This document shows positions 50,961-62,963 of a stretch of 64,000 nucleotides of DNA, in pieces; the first letter of the stretch is position 1; every line of letters starts with the position of its first letter. Made by a program: the position numbers and the translations under genes. Source of the DNA: Chionis minor (taxonomy: Eukaryota; Chordata; Aves; Charadriiformes; Chionididae). The notes below the pieces were generated by a model. It made no database searches. It was not told the origin of the DNA and saw nothing but the letters and a program-made list of their open reading frames with translations. The stretch lies in contig VZSF01011137.1 in assembly GCA_013398295.1 (NCBI GenBank), positions 755,716-819,715 of the forward strand, written 5' to 3'.

Positions 50961-51714
50961 TCAGTCGGAGGGGAAAATCAAATGCTGAGAACAAAGAGGG
51001 TCATTCAGCAGCTGTTTCAATCCTATCTTCATTTTAACCCGAGCCCCCAAGAGCTGAAGGCCGGGACAACTTATTAGGTCATCCTGGGCGACTGCCTGCC
51101 AAAGCGGGAACGCGCTCGGTAGTATTTTCTCCAGGGCTTTTATCCAGCTTATATTTAAATGATTCAAGTAATGGGGATTCCAGGATTGACCAGACTTTGC
51201 TGTTTGGAAAAACACACTGCCAGCCAGCTTATGTTTCCTCCTGCTCATTTTCATGCCATTCCTACTTGCCGTGCCTCCTTCTACCAACCAACACGACTTT
51301 TCCTGTGCTTTTGGAGCAGCTTCCCCGTCCCTGCTGTGCTGCAGATGGGATGGAGCGAGGGAAAGGTTGACTCACGTCAAATGCAGCTTTACGCACAAAT
51401 CTGCCTCCAAGATCTTGGGAATATTTGCTCCTTGGCTGCTGGCATAAAACACTGCGGTCTCGGGAACGGCCGGAGAGGTTTAGAACACAAACTGGTGATT
51501 TTAACAACGAGCTCCCCTGCCCTGCTGGGTGTCTCCGATGTCGCTGGTGACAGCTGGATTCCACCCCTCCCTCGAGCTTCTCTTGAAGCCCTTCAGGCTT
51601 CTTCTAAGCCTCCCCCACGCACAGCCCTCCCGCCCTGACTGACATCCTCCCAGTCTGTCCCAGGGAGCCTTTGTTCCCCTGGCCCACTCCAGAGAAACGA
51701 GGCCCTTGGCAAAT
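50961..51714. other. Noncoding DNA, no gene recognised
   Basis: Mixed composition. A 159-codon + strand open frame (51159-51638) overlaps a 100-codon - strand frame; neither shows a domain. Confidence 0.35.
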
Positions 51715-51960
51715 TGCAGACCGTCCTTTCAATTATATTTCTATAGTAATGCTGGCACATTAGTTCCACTTATCCTTGGTTAATAGTTCAGCTTATATTC
51801 AAACAGCCATTAACATAAAATCAACACAGCAATTTTGTATGAATTCTCATATCACTAATCCATTTAAAGTGGATACACAGTCCACACTCCAAATTCACTT
51901 AATTATTGACTTAATAACATTTTAAGAGGCCATGGTCTTTGGCTCCATTGGAATGCAATC
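51715..51960. promoter_or_regulatory. Candidate conserved noncoding element (composition only)
   Basis: Strongly AT-rich and CpG-free, with 'ccattaacataaaatcaac', 'tttaaagtggatac' and 'cttaattattgacttaataa' close to 51900. No repeat family recognised. Enhancer-like texture. Confidence 0.25.
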
Positions 51961-52339
51961 TTGGGCTTCTTTTCCCCCCCTCTCTCTACTTTTATAGGTT
52001 TTCTGCAGAAGTTAATTTTTCAGGGTTTGGGCAATGCTCGGAGGTGTCTCACCTCTGTGAGAGATGCTCCCCTAATTACAGGGTCAATGTCAGGAGGAAT
52101 AACCTTACAGAGCCCACTGGCTGTTTGGTTGGCCCAGTAGGGAGGAAGAGGGGAAAAGTCCCTGATGGGCTGCATAAACTGGACCCCATTTGCCCAAAGC
52201 CCTCTGCAGGAGGCAGCCTCGAGCATTCCAGCCTGGAGCATCCCGGTGAACTCCTTCTGGCCTCCTCCAGTGCCATGGGCTGGGGGGGGCCCTCACGTTG
52301 TCCTGCTCTGGTGGCAGCCACCAGCCCTGCTGAGGAGGG

Positions 52340-52500
52340 GAGATAATTACAGCTTCCTCCGTGTCTGATATAATTAGCTCTCTAGCTCTGGCACGGCCAG
52401 TGGATATATCATGATAATTTCTAAGCACTACCCACAAAATTAATAGTTTCATCAAAATTGTCTGTGAAGAAGCTTGTTTTCCTCCATAATTTGATTCAAT
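52340..52500. promoter_or_regulatory. Candidate enhancer-like segment
   Basis: Repeated homeodomain-type sites in 160 bp: GATAATTAC (52342-52350), ATAATTAGCTC (about 52370), ATGATAATTTC (about 52411) and AAATTAATAG (about 52437). No open frame or repeat. Confidence 0.25.
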
Positions 52501-53920
52501 ACTTCTTTTTTCTCACTCCTTCCCCATCCCTCTATTTCCCTCCTTGTCGTCATCCACGGCGAATGATGTTGTTTGCGCTTCAGTTGCTGTTACGGGGCAA
52601 AAGCAATCAGCGAGCAGCGGGTCTTGCATTTCACTTTGAGAAATGTCAGGTTAGGACTTGTCTGAATCCTCCCATAATTTGTGCCGCTGTTGGAGGCCCT
52701 TCCCGGAGACTCATCTTCCTCCAGTGCCTCCGGTGGGATTTGGGAGCTCGAACGAAGATCTGGCGAGGATCAGAAAAACATGTGAGAGCCAGGGGGAAAC
52801 ATGGCATGGCTGACACAGAGTGCCGTCCCTTCCAGCATCCCTGGGTGTCTGGGGCTTCCCCGAGGGCCGCTGGTGGCAGCAGAGGAGGGTGCTCAGCACC
52901 ACCCTGTGCCCCGGCTGGATCCCACCTCACTGTCGCACCAGGAGCGCTCTCGGAGTCAAGCACTAGTTGAGTCCATGCTGGACACGCTGCTTGGCAAAGT
53001 CCTTGAAAGCTGCTTCGAGCCACCCCTGTGACTGTGGTAGCCCATTTCTTTACCTTAAAGTCACTTCCGTTCGCCCGGGCTAGGTTGCGAGCCGCGTCGT
53101 GCAGTATAGACTTGTCCTACACACCATCGCTCCTCTCCGAGACAGCAGGGCAAGCCAGGCATTCCCGCCGGCCGCAGTCCATTCGGAGCGCTGTATTGGC
53201 ACGAAACTTCACTCTAATCGACGCCAGTGGAGACGGATTGCATTAGGGTCTCTGCTGGCGAGGGGTCACTGGAGCCTGCCAGGCTGCTCTGCTTCCAGCG
53301 AGGCGAGCGCCTGGAGGATCGGATCAATGGGCAGGAGCCAAACTCGGCTAACGCGCTCCTGCCACAGACACCAGTGGAAGCAGGTTGCGAGCACGCACTT
53401 TCATACGGATATTGCAGTAGAGAAAAGAGCAGAACAGCCCGGGACAGACGATAACCAACCGTAGTCTGCGGTTTCTTCTCCTCAGCGGGGCCTTAGGCTG
53501 TTTCCCACAACTTTACCACACTTAACACCATTCTCACTTAACTTAGGCATGTGGGAATTCCCAGGTAGTGTTTGCCTGGGACTGCCTTTAGAAGAACGGG
53601 CTGCTACTCGATAAAACTAGGTGCAACTCTGCACTCATTTTATTGCTTGCTTGGTTATCGCTCTGAGAATAAACGACGTTTCCTATTTGAGATTCAACTT
53701 ACCTGCACCAGTAAAAGCAGCCCTTTTTTGTTCAGTGTCTACTGATGCATCTGCTTATTTTATAAGGTGACACTGTAATCCTGCTTTTACTGTAAAATAC
53801 AATAAAACAATATTGAAAGGAGTCGTAAAAGTGCCCCTGAAACTCTGTGACATTTCACAAATATTGGCAAACATCGCCACGTTCTGCTTAAATTTGCCAC
53901 AGATTTTCTCAACGTCACGT
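52501..53920. other. Noncoding DNA with a CpG-containing stretch
   Basis: 53060-53340 is CpG-rich and carries + strand open frames of 72-121 codons with no recognised domain. 53460-53920 is AT-rich. A donor-like GTAAGTT on the - strand (53694-53700) has no convincing acceptor partner. Confidence 0.35.
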
Positions 53921-54780
53921 TTATAAGACGCAGCCCTCGTAAACAACCGCTTCTTGGAGCGCGGTCCAGAGCCTGGTTTCGGGCACCGCACAGACCCGCG
54001 CTCTCGCTGCGGGCGTCAACGTGTCCTGGGGGACTGTGGCCCCTCCGGCCACTGCTGGGGACATGCAGCAGCCCAGCGCTCGCCTGTCCATGGCCACTGC
54101 TGCCCACCGGAAGGCTACGACAGGAGAAAGTCTACCCAAAACCACAGGCTGCTCCTGAACAGCCAGCTTGGCGTCGGGGTGCTGGCAATATGGCCCAGGC
54201 AGCGCAGGGTGGGCAGCACCCAGGGCAGAACCTTGCGGTGGCCTTATGGCTCGTCCCCGGGGCTCAGCTCCCTGCCCGGAGGCACGGGCATCACCCGGAG
54301 ACCCGAGAGAGACGGGCTTCCCAAGGAAAAAGGCTGTATTTCTCCCGAGAGAGACGGGCTTCCCAAGGAAAAAGGCTGTATTTCTCCCTAGAGAGACGGG
54401 CTTCCCAAGGAAAAAGGCTGTATTTCTCCCTGGCGTTTTTAAGAGAGAAGGAAAAAACAATAAATAAACCCCAGACTTTCTGGGTACCGCAGATGAGCGG
54501 TTGGGGTGCAGAGCCCAAGTCTGACACCCCCGCGGGGGCGCGGGCAGCGTGTCCCTGAGCCGCAGGACGGCGCGCGGTGGTGGCAGCCCTGCCAGCGCAG
54601 ATGGTCTCCCTGCACCACTGCTCATCCTCAAACGCCCGACCCGGGACGTGTCTGGACAAACAGGACTGTCGAGCTGTAGCCGGGAGCCAGATGCACGCAG
54701 CAGCGGGAGTGGAAAAGTACCGCTTTCCCACGTGGATCCATTCACTCTCCCGCCCCGCTCCTCTCCGGGCTGCACGTGAG
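53921..54780. other. GC-rich block with long opposing open frames
   Basis: A 284-codon - strand frame (53921-54775) overlaps + strand frames of 122-145 codons. All are lengthened by the three-copy 42-bp repeat, which is a multiple of three and open in several frames. Peptides are Gly, Pro, Arg and Ser-rich without domain motifs. Composition and the repeat explain the openness better than a gene does. Confidence 0.2.
54305..54430. repeat. Three-copy 42-bp tandem repeat
   Basis: Units at 54305-54346, 54347-54388 and 54389-54430 are identical except for the first two bases of the third (TA for GA). On the + strand each reads GAGAGAGACGGG at its start and TGTATTTCTCCC at its end. Near-perfect identity implies a recent expansion. 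The 14-codon period keeps any reading frame open. Confidence 0.95.
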
Positions 54781-57700
54781 TTAATATAAACTCACTTGGA
54801 GGGCTGCCCTGCTTTCGAGATTCACGTCACGCTTCCTGTTGGGCCCCTCGCCATCCTCATAAATACATACTAAAACGATGGTCGTTGTTCCCAGGATAGA
54901 TCACGTCATAATCAAACCTGGAACTATCCAGTTAAATATTTTCTCCATCTTACCGGGTCCAGCTTTTGCAGTGGAGAAGCACCACTAGAGGGGACAGCTT
55001 TAAGGTTAACAGATCCCAAATATAACACACACCTCTTTTCAAGACAACACTTAGGAGAAAGGACGGACTCAAGTCACTGCTGGGCTCCTCTGGGGCACCT
55101 GCCAGCGATACCCAGCTGGTGGGATGTGCCTGTGGACACCCAGCTCCTGTACACAGCTCCCCCTCCCGAGGTGTTGCTCAAGAGAAGCACCGAGACGCTC
55201 AGAAATCCCAGTCTTGGAAATAAAGATAGTTCCCAGCAAGCCATCTCTCTACATTCCCATCAGCTTTGGTGGGATGAGGATTCAGAGCCTAGCTGTAGGC
55301 CTGGAGAGCACAAGAGGGCTCAGTGAAGCACAGCCGTAAATCAGAGAACAACCACCAAGAACTCTTCACCGCTGGAAGGTGGAAGAGACGCAGACGCCTC
55401 CATGCCCACCCTGACTGTGGCCGCATGTGGCAGGACTACGGGGAGGACGCTACAGCACAATCCGCTCAGCCTTTCTCGCGGAAACAGAAAGATGAGGAGC
55501 AATACTTCATTTAATTTCCATGTTTGTATGAAAACAACAAAATCCTGATTACAGTATATGCTTCTGGAAAGGTAGAAGGACACATCTTTTTTTTAATACA
55601 GATGAAAGAGGAAAATGAGAAAACATGTTCATACCAATCAACGAGACAGATTAGGATTTTATCCAGTGTATGCTTTAGACAGATGGGCCTTTCTTAATGC
55701 CTTGGATTTTCCCTCTCCCCACTTTTTGCTGTTAAGATGCCTAGCAAGCTATTGAGACTCTTTTTGTCTGGGCTGAACCATGCCCACCCCCAGGGAAGCC
55801 ACCCAAAAGCCCATGTCTACCTCTTGCACCCTACTTTTTACAGACTTGTGTCTCTTTGGTAATTCAGCTCTACCTGAAAGCCTTAGATCCTCTCATGGTT
55901 TTCATCTAGAGCGCTCTGATCTACATAGCCCTGATCATTTCTGCATAGAGAAATGAGCTGCAGAAAGACTGAACTGCTGGAATATAAGAAAGTCTGCATT
56001 AATGAAAAGAACTAAAGCCATATCCACCAAATCCTTGATGATGTTCAAACTGCTCAAATGTTATCTGTAAGTGCATTTTATTGCAGCCCTGGGTCACAAC
56101 CGGACACTGTGTTTCACGCAGGACACGTTCAGATGAATTTCTGCTCCACATCAAAACAAAACACCAACATTTCAAAATTCCTTGCGATAGACATTTTGGA
56201 GGGAACGGTTGCTTTGGGATTTATCAAAACACTTCGTTTCTGCATGAATTACTTATTTTTATTTTTGACAGTTTCTACGACAGTAGGAAAAATATCATTT
56301 GAAATTCTTCAAGGGGTAATTGAAGTTTCTTGTTTTACTACATGGACCATTCTGATCCCGCTGTAATTTTCTTGTCTCTTTTTTTTTTTTTTCCTCCCCT
56401 TCTGCTCTACACCAAATCCCAACTTGACTAAACAACCTGATTTCACGAACCGTTTTGATCGTGTCGGAATTCAGGCGCCAATGAAGGTACTCGGTGAACA
56501 CCCCTATGAGCAGCTCTGCCGTGTCGTCAGAGGCACCCACGGACCAAGCGCTGCAGCTGAACGAGCGGGTTTTGCTCCACCGGTTGTGTCCCCAGCCGTG
56601 GGGGAATGCCCAAGCCAGGGCTGCTCTTTCTTTCTTTCTTTCTGCCTTTGCTCCATCAGCACAAGTTCCCCGTGGCAGTGGGGGACGCAGCGCTGGAGCG
56701 GGTTTCCCAGTGCTCTTGAGCAGCCCCAGGGACTCGGGGGGATTCCTGTTGTCACGGAGCACCGGGTGCGCCTTGTTATCCATGTGGCGTTTTGCTGTAG
56801 GCTGCCACATACTTTGCTGTTGTCTCTTCCTTCCCCCAAAGCCACTGAAAATTCCTCTGCCTCATGTTTTATTTACAAGTTTTTGTGGCTTGTTGTTTTA
56901 TCAGTTGGGGTGGGCGGAGGAAACTTAATTTTATGGTTGGGTTTTTTTTTTGCAGGGAAGGGGAGAACAGCTTCTCTCGAGATTTCACAGTAGTGGCTTG
57001 CAACTTGTCAGGGAGCATCCTGCTTTCCAGAAGAGAGAATACAGATTCCACTGGGTTGGGTTCTGAGCCGAAACAAACTTTGCTCTGGGCAGGCTGTGAT
57101 TGCGAGGGCTCGACTCCCAACACCAGAGGACAAAGCCAGCGCTGCCGCTCTGGTGGGGCGTAATCTGTGGCTGATGCTTCTTTCCCACAGTTGTTTCTGA
57201 GGTACCGGCTGGATGAGAGCAAAGCTCCTCTGGTGCTACTCAGGAGTCAAAGGTGGGAGGTGAATTTCTACCCTCGGAGTATCAGGATCCAAGGAAATGG
57301 CAAATGGAAAAAGACAACACCTACATAAAAAATAAAAATTGTATACGAAGAGCTCGGAAAATATGGTGGTGTGCAGTGCTGTTTCCTTCTCCTTGGGTAC
57401 GGTAAAGGCTACACCGTGGTTCTCTCTTTCCTGGTCCGATTCATCTCAGCAGAGGCCACGGCATCACCTCAGCGTGTGGCACACGGGGTGACAAGTTGTG
57501 CCAACCCATCCCACAGCCATTCTCGGGAGGTCCACACGTCGAGCAGTCCTTCCCGGCTAACACGCGGCAAAAAGCAGCTGGTTTTTTCCCCTCATTTGGG
57601 GGCTGGGAACAAACGACACTCTGGACCAGAACCCTTTGCCCCTCGGAGCCAGCAAGGGGGAGAGGTCTGCATCAAACAAACACTGCTTGTGCATCAAACA

Positions 57701-58316
57701 CTGTTTGTGCAGGTGAAAAAAAAAAAAAAAGCGCTTGCTCTAGCTGAGAAGCCACCCCCGTATTTTTTCAGCTGCATTCAGTACAATTTCATATTTGCAT
57801 TTAAATCAGCACCCTTGGAGCAGGGCAGAGTCCAGGTTTGAAAGCCAAGAGTCATTGAAAAACGTCTTTTCTCTGCGAGCCAAACTTTCCTTATTCACTG
57901 TGGCCAGAAAGATGGGGAATGCGTTACTGGGGCTTTCGAGAGGACGGAGCCGCTCGCTGCGAAGCATCCTTGGAGCCGGCATTCCCGCAACGGCCCTCGG
58001 CCGCGCTTCCACCCCCAGGACTGCGCCGGTCCCTGCAGCCAGTCCCTCCCAGCCCAGGACTGGCTCCCATTGGGAGGGATGTGCTGGTACAGCCCGGCCA
58101 CACACCGCCCAAGGGAAACACAGCTCACGCCCATGACAGAACTCATTTGTCGGGACAGCTTCGGCTGGTTCTCCGAGCAAACAAGCTATTCCAGCAAAAT
58201 GATGTTGTTGCTGTGGAGATGGATCTCCATCAGGGCTTTTCTCCAAAACTAAAAAGACTGAAGAAAAATCATACTTCTGTGGAGAAGTAAAGTGAGGGTC
58301 AGCATTCGAGAAAACT
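54781..58316. other. Noncoding DNA with homopolymers and a small CpG patch
   Basis: Poly-T 56379-56392, a short CTTT run (56626-56643), poly-A 57716-57730 preceded by a tandem duplication of a roughly 20-bp 'catcaaacactgtttgtg' unit (57670-57712), and a CpG-rich stretch (57935-58060). Open frames up to 194 codons (57806-58390 on -) include poly-Lys from the homopolymer and have no domain. No gene recognised. Confidence 0.4.
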
Positions 58317-58335
58317 TTTTTTTTTTTTTTTTTTT
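58317..58335. repeat. Poly-T tract (19 nt)
   Basis: A homopolymer run. Unique DNA flanks it and no retroposon body was recognised. Confidence 0.85.
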
Positions 58336-59216
58336 GTAGGAGGAAATATATATAACCCTGACCATTTTTCACTTCATTGAAGAAAGTCATGGGTGGATAC
58401 TGTTATGGAATGGTTTCGAAGAGCGGTCACAAAAAGGTGCTAGAAAATGTCTATTTAGAATTAGAGAGAAAAACTCACGTTTAAGTACAGTACAATTTTA
58501 CTTGAGCAACTGGGGAAGATGGGTAATAAATATTAGATAAGTCATAATGCTATTATTTTATTTATAATGCCTGCTACAAATACAGGACACAGATTTGAAT
58601 TGGGAAATCAAGCCAGTTTTTTAATGACTAGTGATAAAATGCTTTAAACTTTGCATTAGGCGCAACCAATACCACGCCTTTGATTCCACCGATCAGTCTT
58701 AATTGATAAAATGAACGCAATTCATCTCTGGGTTTTGTTGCCAGCATATTCTGCCACTTTCCACGACAATCCATTTCGGAGGACACCTGATGATCATACC
58801 TGAGCACCCTTCCATTTCGTTCTCATTTTCAACGTCTGGTTAATTGCCTGGTTTCAGCAAACGCGGAGCGCTCCTGCCCCATGTCTCCCGGAGAGATGGT
58901 GCCGGTGGCCGCCAGGCAGCTGCGGCCAGCCCGGCGTTCCTGCAGCCGGGACCCAGCGCAGAGACACGTCTACAGCACGACACGTCCAACCCCACCAGGA
59001 GCAAACGCCTTCACCACCCGCATCTCTGCCCTGGTCAAGCGTTGCGCCGCGTGCAAGACTCTGTGGCTCACCTACTCCTTCCCATTAAAGCGTCTTTGGG
59101 TGTTTTCTAACAAGGTCTCAATGTACAGCTGCACAACAGAGTTCTGCATGTGTTTAGGCAATCGGTTGAAATCTACTTTGTAGTAAGGTGTTTTTACTCT
59201 GAAATTTACTCTGGGT
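58336..59216. other. Noncoding DNA, no gene recognised
   Basis: 58440-58850 is AT-rich and CpG-poor with TAAT-type sites. 58860-59060 is GC-richer with short open frames lacking domains. Confidence 0.4.
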
Positions 59217-59827
59217 TTGAGGGTGCAATTCTCATTCCCTAGAGAATCTGCAGAGTGCCTACACGACGGGGAGGCCGGTGGAGAAAACGCCAAGAATTTG
59301 GATAATGTGAAAATTGCAGCTGCATTATTCAAGTCAGAGACAAAAGAATTTATTCACCTAGAAGGGAAATATTCCCTGAGACAGCTGGCAGTGGAACACC
59401 TAAATTATATTTTGTATAACATTAATCCTGAAAGTATAGATGCTCAAGCAGTCGTGAAGTGAGCAGTGTATTGCAGCCAAGTTACTAGAGGAATACGGGC
59501 CTGTATTTGGGTTATTTGTCCCTAGGGACTCCAGTCAGAGCTCAAAGTACGATCCGACCCACATATGCTATTGGAGTACTACACCTCACACCAGCTGGAT
59601 TTCCGGATGCCGGGGAAAACGTGTTAGCACAATCCCTAGAATGGATATTCAGGAGAGCAAGCCAGGTAGATGATACGCAGAGAGCAGCAATGCAGGCAAT
59701 TAAGAGGAAAAGGCAGGTAAGTTCTGCAAGGGAGGAAAAGGGACAATCTCTCTCGCTCCGTCACCGTTCAGAAGAGAGAGCGTTCCAAGGAAAGGAAACC
59801 CTCCTGCTTGGTTCCGCGTCTCCCTAA
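59217..59827 (+). other. Unassigned coding-like relic or exon candidates
   Basis: Two + strand open segments lie next to each other in different frames: 59217-59462 (82 codons, including the residues KYSLRQLAVEHLNYILYNIN) and 59507-59827 (107 codons). A third frame stays open between and across them. The residue composition looks more protein-like than the GC-rich chance frames elsewhere. A good acceptor (TTATTTGTCCCTAG, ending at about 59526) and an ideal donor (CAG|GTAAGT, about 59716) bracket about 190 bp. Two readings remain: host exons, or a frame-shifted remnant of an old mobile element. I cannot assign a family. Confidence 0.2.
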
Positions 59828-61436
59828 GGACGGGGGATGCTGTCACGGCAGTGAGTAGGTGAGGCTGGAGAAGGGTAAATCTGCAAAAGGTCTTTCTGTC
59901 CTCACCACCAAGCAGAAATTCAAGAACTCCTCATCCGCAGGAGACGCACGCCTCACAGCCTGCTGTGGTCAGCAGTTTTTGCAAGTGATTGCCACGCACG
60001 GTAACACGGCGTGAAGGCTGGCTCGGAGCAAAGCACTCAACTTCCCCCCAGCCTCCGAAGCTCCGGAGGGGAGAATTACAACCTGCAGATGAGCCCGCTG
60101 TTACAATCCACAGTCTCCAACAGAAAGTACATCTGGAGCCAACAACTGGGATTTGCTTTTACTACCAGAAACGTAATTCCTCTATAACACAGTATAAATC
60201 AATGTCTATTTTCTTTTTCAAACTGATGCCTGCTAAGGTTTGCCTCCTAGAAAATGGCACTTCCAAGTTCCTGCTGTACTTAAGTTTTATCTTACATATA
60301 GATCTTTATCTTATCTACTGCATGAGTCAAGTAGGGGAGGAGGTTCCCTTATCTTTCTTAGCCAACAGGGAAGAGCTTAATGAAAAAAATCCTATTGTTC
60401 TTCCGTCACAATCTGCTCGCAGCTCCCAGCGAGGCTCCGATGCCCGGCGAAGATACGCCGATACCCATCGCACAGCTGCAAACGTTGCTCGAGATCCAAA
60501 TCACACATCCCAGTTACTCTACCAGGGCCCGGACAGCATTTCAATATATTTTCCCTCCATCTTCTGGGCTTCTGAGCATACAGGTATTACCGTACTGCAA
60601 CCCTTAGCCGGAAAGAGTCTTCATTAATATTGAGGGTTGTTAAGTGTGATAAAGTGAAGCGTGTTTACACTGAAAGGCAGTTCGAGTCCTGCAGACTGCG
60701 GGGGCTGTTTCTCCCGGACCCCTCGCGCAGACCCCTGTGCTTCCCAAGCACCCTCTCCAGGGCAGACCTGTGTCTGGGGCATTCCTCCAATTCAGAAGTT
60801 AATATCTCTGCCGCCACGGTTTCAGGAGAATTCGGAAGACAATTTAATCTCTCCAAAGAAATGCATTAATAAGTTTAACACCTAAAAGAGAACCACTGAA
60901 AGACTATTCCTGCAGAAGTGCTAGAACGTATTTTGACTCTGCTAATGTATTCCTGCGAGGGAAGGCAAGTACGATATCCCAGCATATATTAGCTTTTATG
61001 TTTTTAAAAGTTCCACGTGTGGATTCACGCAGATACAAGTTTTTCTTACTCTCTCTGAATTAGGGACACCAGAGAATCAATTCATCAGGTGTACTGAGGG
61101 CCACAGCCCTGGCTGGCTTTGTTTTCCTTTATCAAAATGTAATTAAAATACCGATTCCATCTTCTCCTTGCATCACATTTGTGAAGAGGAGCCATTTTCT
61201 TGCAATAAATTCCTGAAGATTTCATGACACGAGCAGCAGAGCATAGAAGTGCATAATAAATCAGTCCAAATTCTAGCTGTGTCTAAAGGGTTTAGAGAAA
61301 GCTCTCTATCCGTTTCACACTCCAAAATCTGAATTATAATTAATTTCAGGAATCAACCAACCTACCCTTACTTTAAAAATGTCAAGCTGAGGAGTGCATT
61401 ATGTGAGATTACAATTACAATTAATCAGAAGTGCAG
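59828..61436. other. Noncoding DNA with one long open frame
   Basis: A 212-codon + strand frame (59989-60627) and an overlapping 75-codon frame (60380-60607) show no recognised domain. The first contains a hydrophobic stretch that could mimic a membrane segment. It may relate to the relic just upstream. From 60900 the DNA is AT-rich and featureless. Confidence 0.25.
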
Positions 61437-61456
61437 GCGCGCGCGCACACACACAT
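61437..61456. repeat. Alternating purine-pyrimidine tract, (GC)n(AC)n
   Basis: About ten bases of alternating GC followed by ten of alternating AC/AT make a 20-bp strictly alternating tract, the classic Z-DNA-prone composition. Confidence 0.75.
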
Positions 61457-61774
61457 CTTCCTACTTAAATTCTTTGGGCAAAAAAATATTACAGCAGCTC
61501 TGACAGATACTAAATGATCTTTTCAAATAATACTCACTGGTGATAAATGTTCCAGTTTTGGAGTCTTGTGCCAATACAGAGCTTTTCAGCAGCAAACAGA
61601 CATCATTTGACAACTCCTGCGTTAACTCTGACGGCATGCTGATGGCCATGACAGTTTTCTCTCGCACTCACTATTCCATCTGGGAAGAATTCCAGGGATG
61701 GAAGAGCCCAGCATGCAAAATTATATTAAAAAAAATAAAAATCACCATTTATGGAACATTAATGAAACATTAAA
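61457..61774. other. AT-rich noncoding DNA
   Basis: No gene or repeat recognised before the CR1 boundary at about 61775. Confidence 0.45.
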
Positions 61775-62310
61775 CATAGAATCATAGAAACATTTTAGGT
61801 TGGAAAAAACCTTTAAAGATCACCTAGTCCAACCATTGACCCTGCTCTACCGGCTCCGTCACTAAACCCTGCCTCTAAGCGCCACATCTACACGACCTTT
61901 AAACACATGCAGGGATGGTGACTCAACCACCTCCCTGGGCAGCCTGTTCCAGTGTCTGGTAACTCTTTCAGTGAAAATTTTTTTCCTGATGTCCATTCTA
62001 AACCTCCCCTGGCACAACTTGAACCCATTTCCTCTTGTCCTATGGCTTGTTATTTGAGAGGAGAGACCAGCGCCCATCTCGCGCCAGTCTCCTTGCAGGT
62101 AGCTGTAGAGAGAGATAAGGTCTCCCCTCAACCTTCTCTTCTCCAGACTAAACAATTCCGATTCCCTCAGCCGCTCCTCATAAGACGTGTTTTCCAGACC
62201 CCTCACCAGCTCCGTTGTCCTTCTCTGGACACGCTCCAGCCCCTCAACGTCCCTCCTATGCTGTGGCGTCCAAAACCACACACAGTACTCGAGCTGCGGC
62301 CTCACCAGTG
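61775..62310 (-). mobile_element. CR1 LINE, 5'-truncated, intact ORF2 C-terminus
   Basis: On the + strand it starts CATAGAATCATAGAAAC, the reversed CR1 3' terminus. The - strand has an uninterrupted 147-codon frame (61862-62305) starting [19 protein letters not shown] and including [20 protein letters not shown] and [15 protein letters not shown]. This is the conserved C-terminal segment of CR1 ORF2, downstream of the polymerase active site. The intact frame suggests a fairly young insertion. The endonuclease and catalytic palm are absent, so the copy cannot move by itself. Its first 119 bp in sense direction (62192-62310) recur beyond the N at 62844 as part of the duplicated block. Confidence 0.95.
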
Positions 62311-62843
62311 AGCATACCTCACTCTTAGGACAACTTTGTTATTTACTCATTGTCTTGCCCAGATTAAGTGAGTTATTCATAACTGCTGCTGTCGTCGTCC
62401 CCGACGGTGCTTGCTAGTCTTCCAGCGCCCTGATGAAAAGCAACGGGGCTTTCTCTGCCCAGGCCTAACACTCTTTAAAATACGCGACTCCTACCCAGGC
62501 TACCAAATATCCTCACAAAAAGCAACTTCACATTTAAAATGGAGCACTGATATAGAATTGTGGAATGGTTAGTGTTGGAAGGGACCTCGAAGATCACCGA
62601 GTCCCAAGTTCCCAGCCAGGGTTAGGGACAACACGCCTTGAGGTCCGTGCCAGGAGGGAACAGAGTGGAGAGCTGCACGGGCAGAGTCCTTCGTGCCCTC
62701 CAGCCCCGCGCTGGGAGGGGGACAGCCAGGTCTCACACCCCACCTGTGGCTAAAGCAAACCAGAAGAGCAGTGTGGGGACCTTTCCCTCCCCTGCGGCAA
62801 TGCCCAGCTGTCCCTCTCCTCCTGCCCCAGGTCTTTCTACCTT
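62192..62843. repeat. 652-bp direct duplication, left copy (likely assembly artefact)
   Basis: Identical by eye to 62845-63496, at a fixed offset of 653. It starts inside the CR1 ORF2 and ends exactly where the pyrimidine minisatellite begins in the other copy. The single N at 62844 sits at the junction. Two overlapping contigs joined end to end without merging would give exactly this. Confidence 0.95.
62551..62640 (-). mobile_element. Short CR1-like 3'-end remnant
   Basis: 'tatagaattgtggaatggttagtgttggaagggacct' type text followed by 'gatcaccgagtccc' matches the reversed CR1 3' end, more diverged than the neighbouring copy. The same remnant recurs at 63204-63293 within the duplicated block. 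Confidence 0.75.
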
Positions 62844-62844
62844 N
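62844..62844. other. Assembly gap placeholder (single N)
   Basis: The only ambiguous base in the window. It interrupts the CR1-derived frame on the - strand and marks the join between the two copies of the 652-bp block. The real gap size is unknown and may be negative (an overlap). Confidence 0.98.
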
Positions 62845-62963
62845 TTCCAGACCCCTCACCAGCTCCGTTGTCCTTCTCTGGACACGCTCCAGCCCCTCAA
62901 CGTCCCTCCTATGCTGTGGCGTCCAAAACCACACACAGTACTCGAGCTGCGGCCTCACCAGTG
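62845..62963 (-). mobile_element. CR1 ORF2 segment inside the right duplicate
   Basis: Repeats the - strand frame start [12 protein letters not shown] seen at 62305, then stops at the N. Most likely the same physical CR1 counted twice. Confidence 0.9.

Noticed and set aside
54305..54430. CRISPR array
   Set aside because: The three units abut with no spacers, and the window is vertebrate DNA.
53921..54775. 284-codon - strand frame as a protein gene
   Set aside because: GC-rich composition and the in-frame 42-bp repeat keep the frame open; no domain, and competing frames lie on the other strand.
61862..62305. 147-codon - strand frame as a host gene
   Set aside because: The sequence is the C-terminal part of CR1 ORF2 and is collinear with the CR1 3' end.
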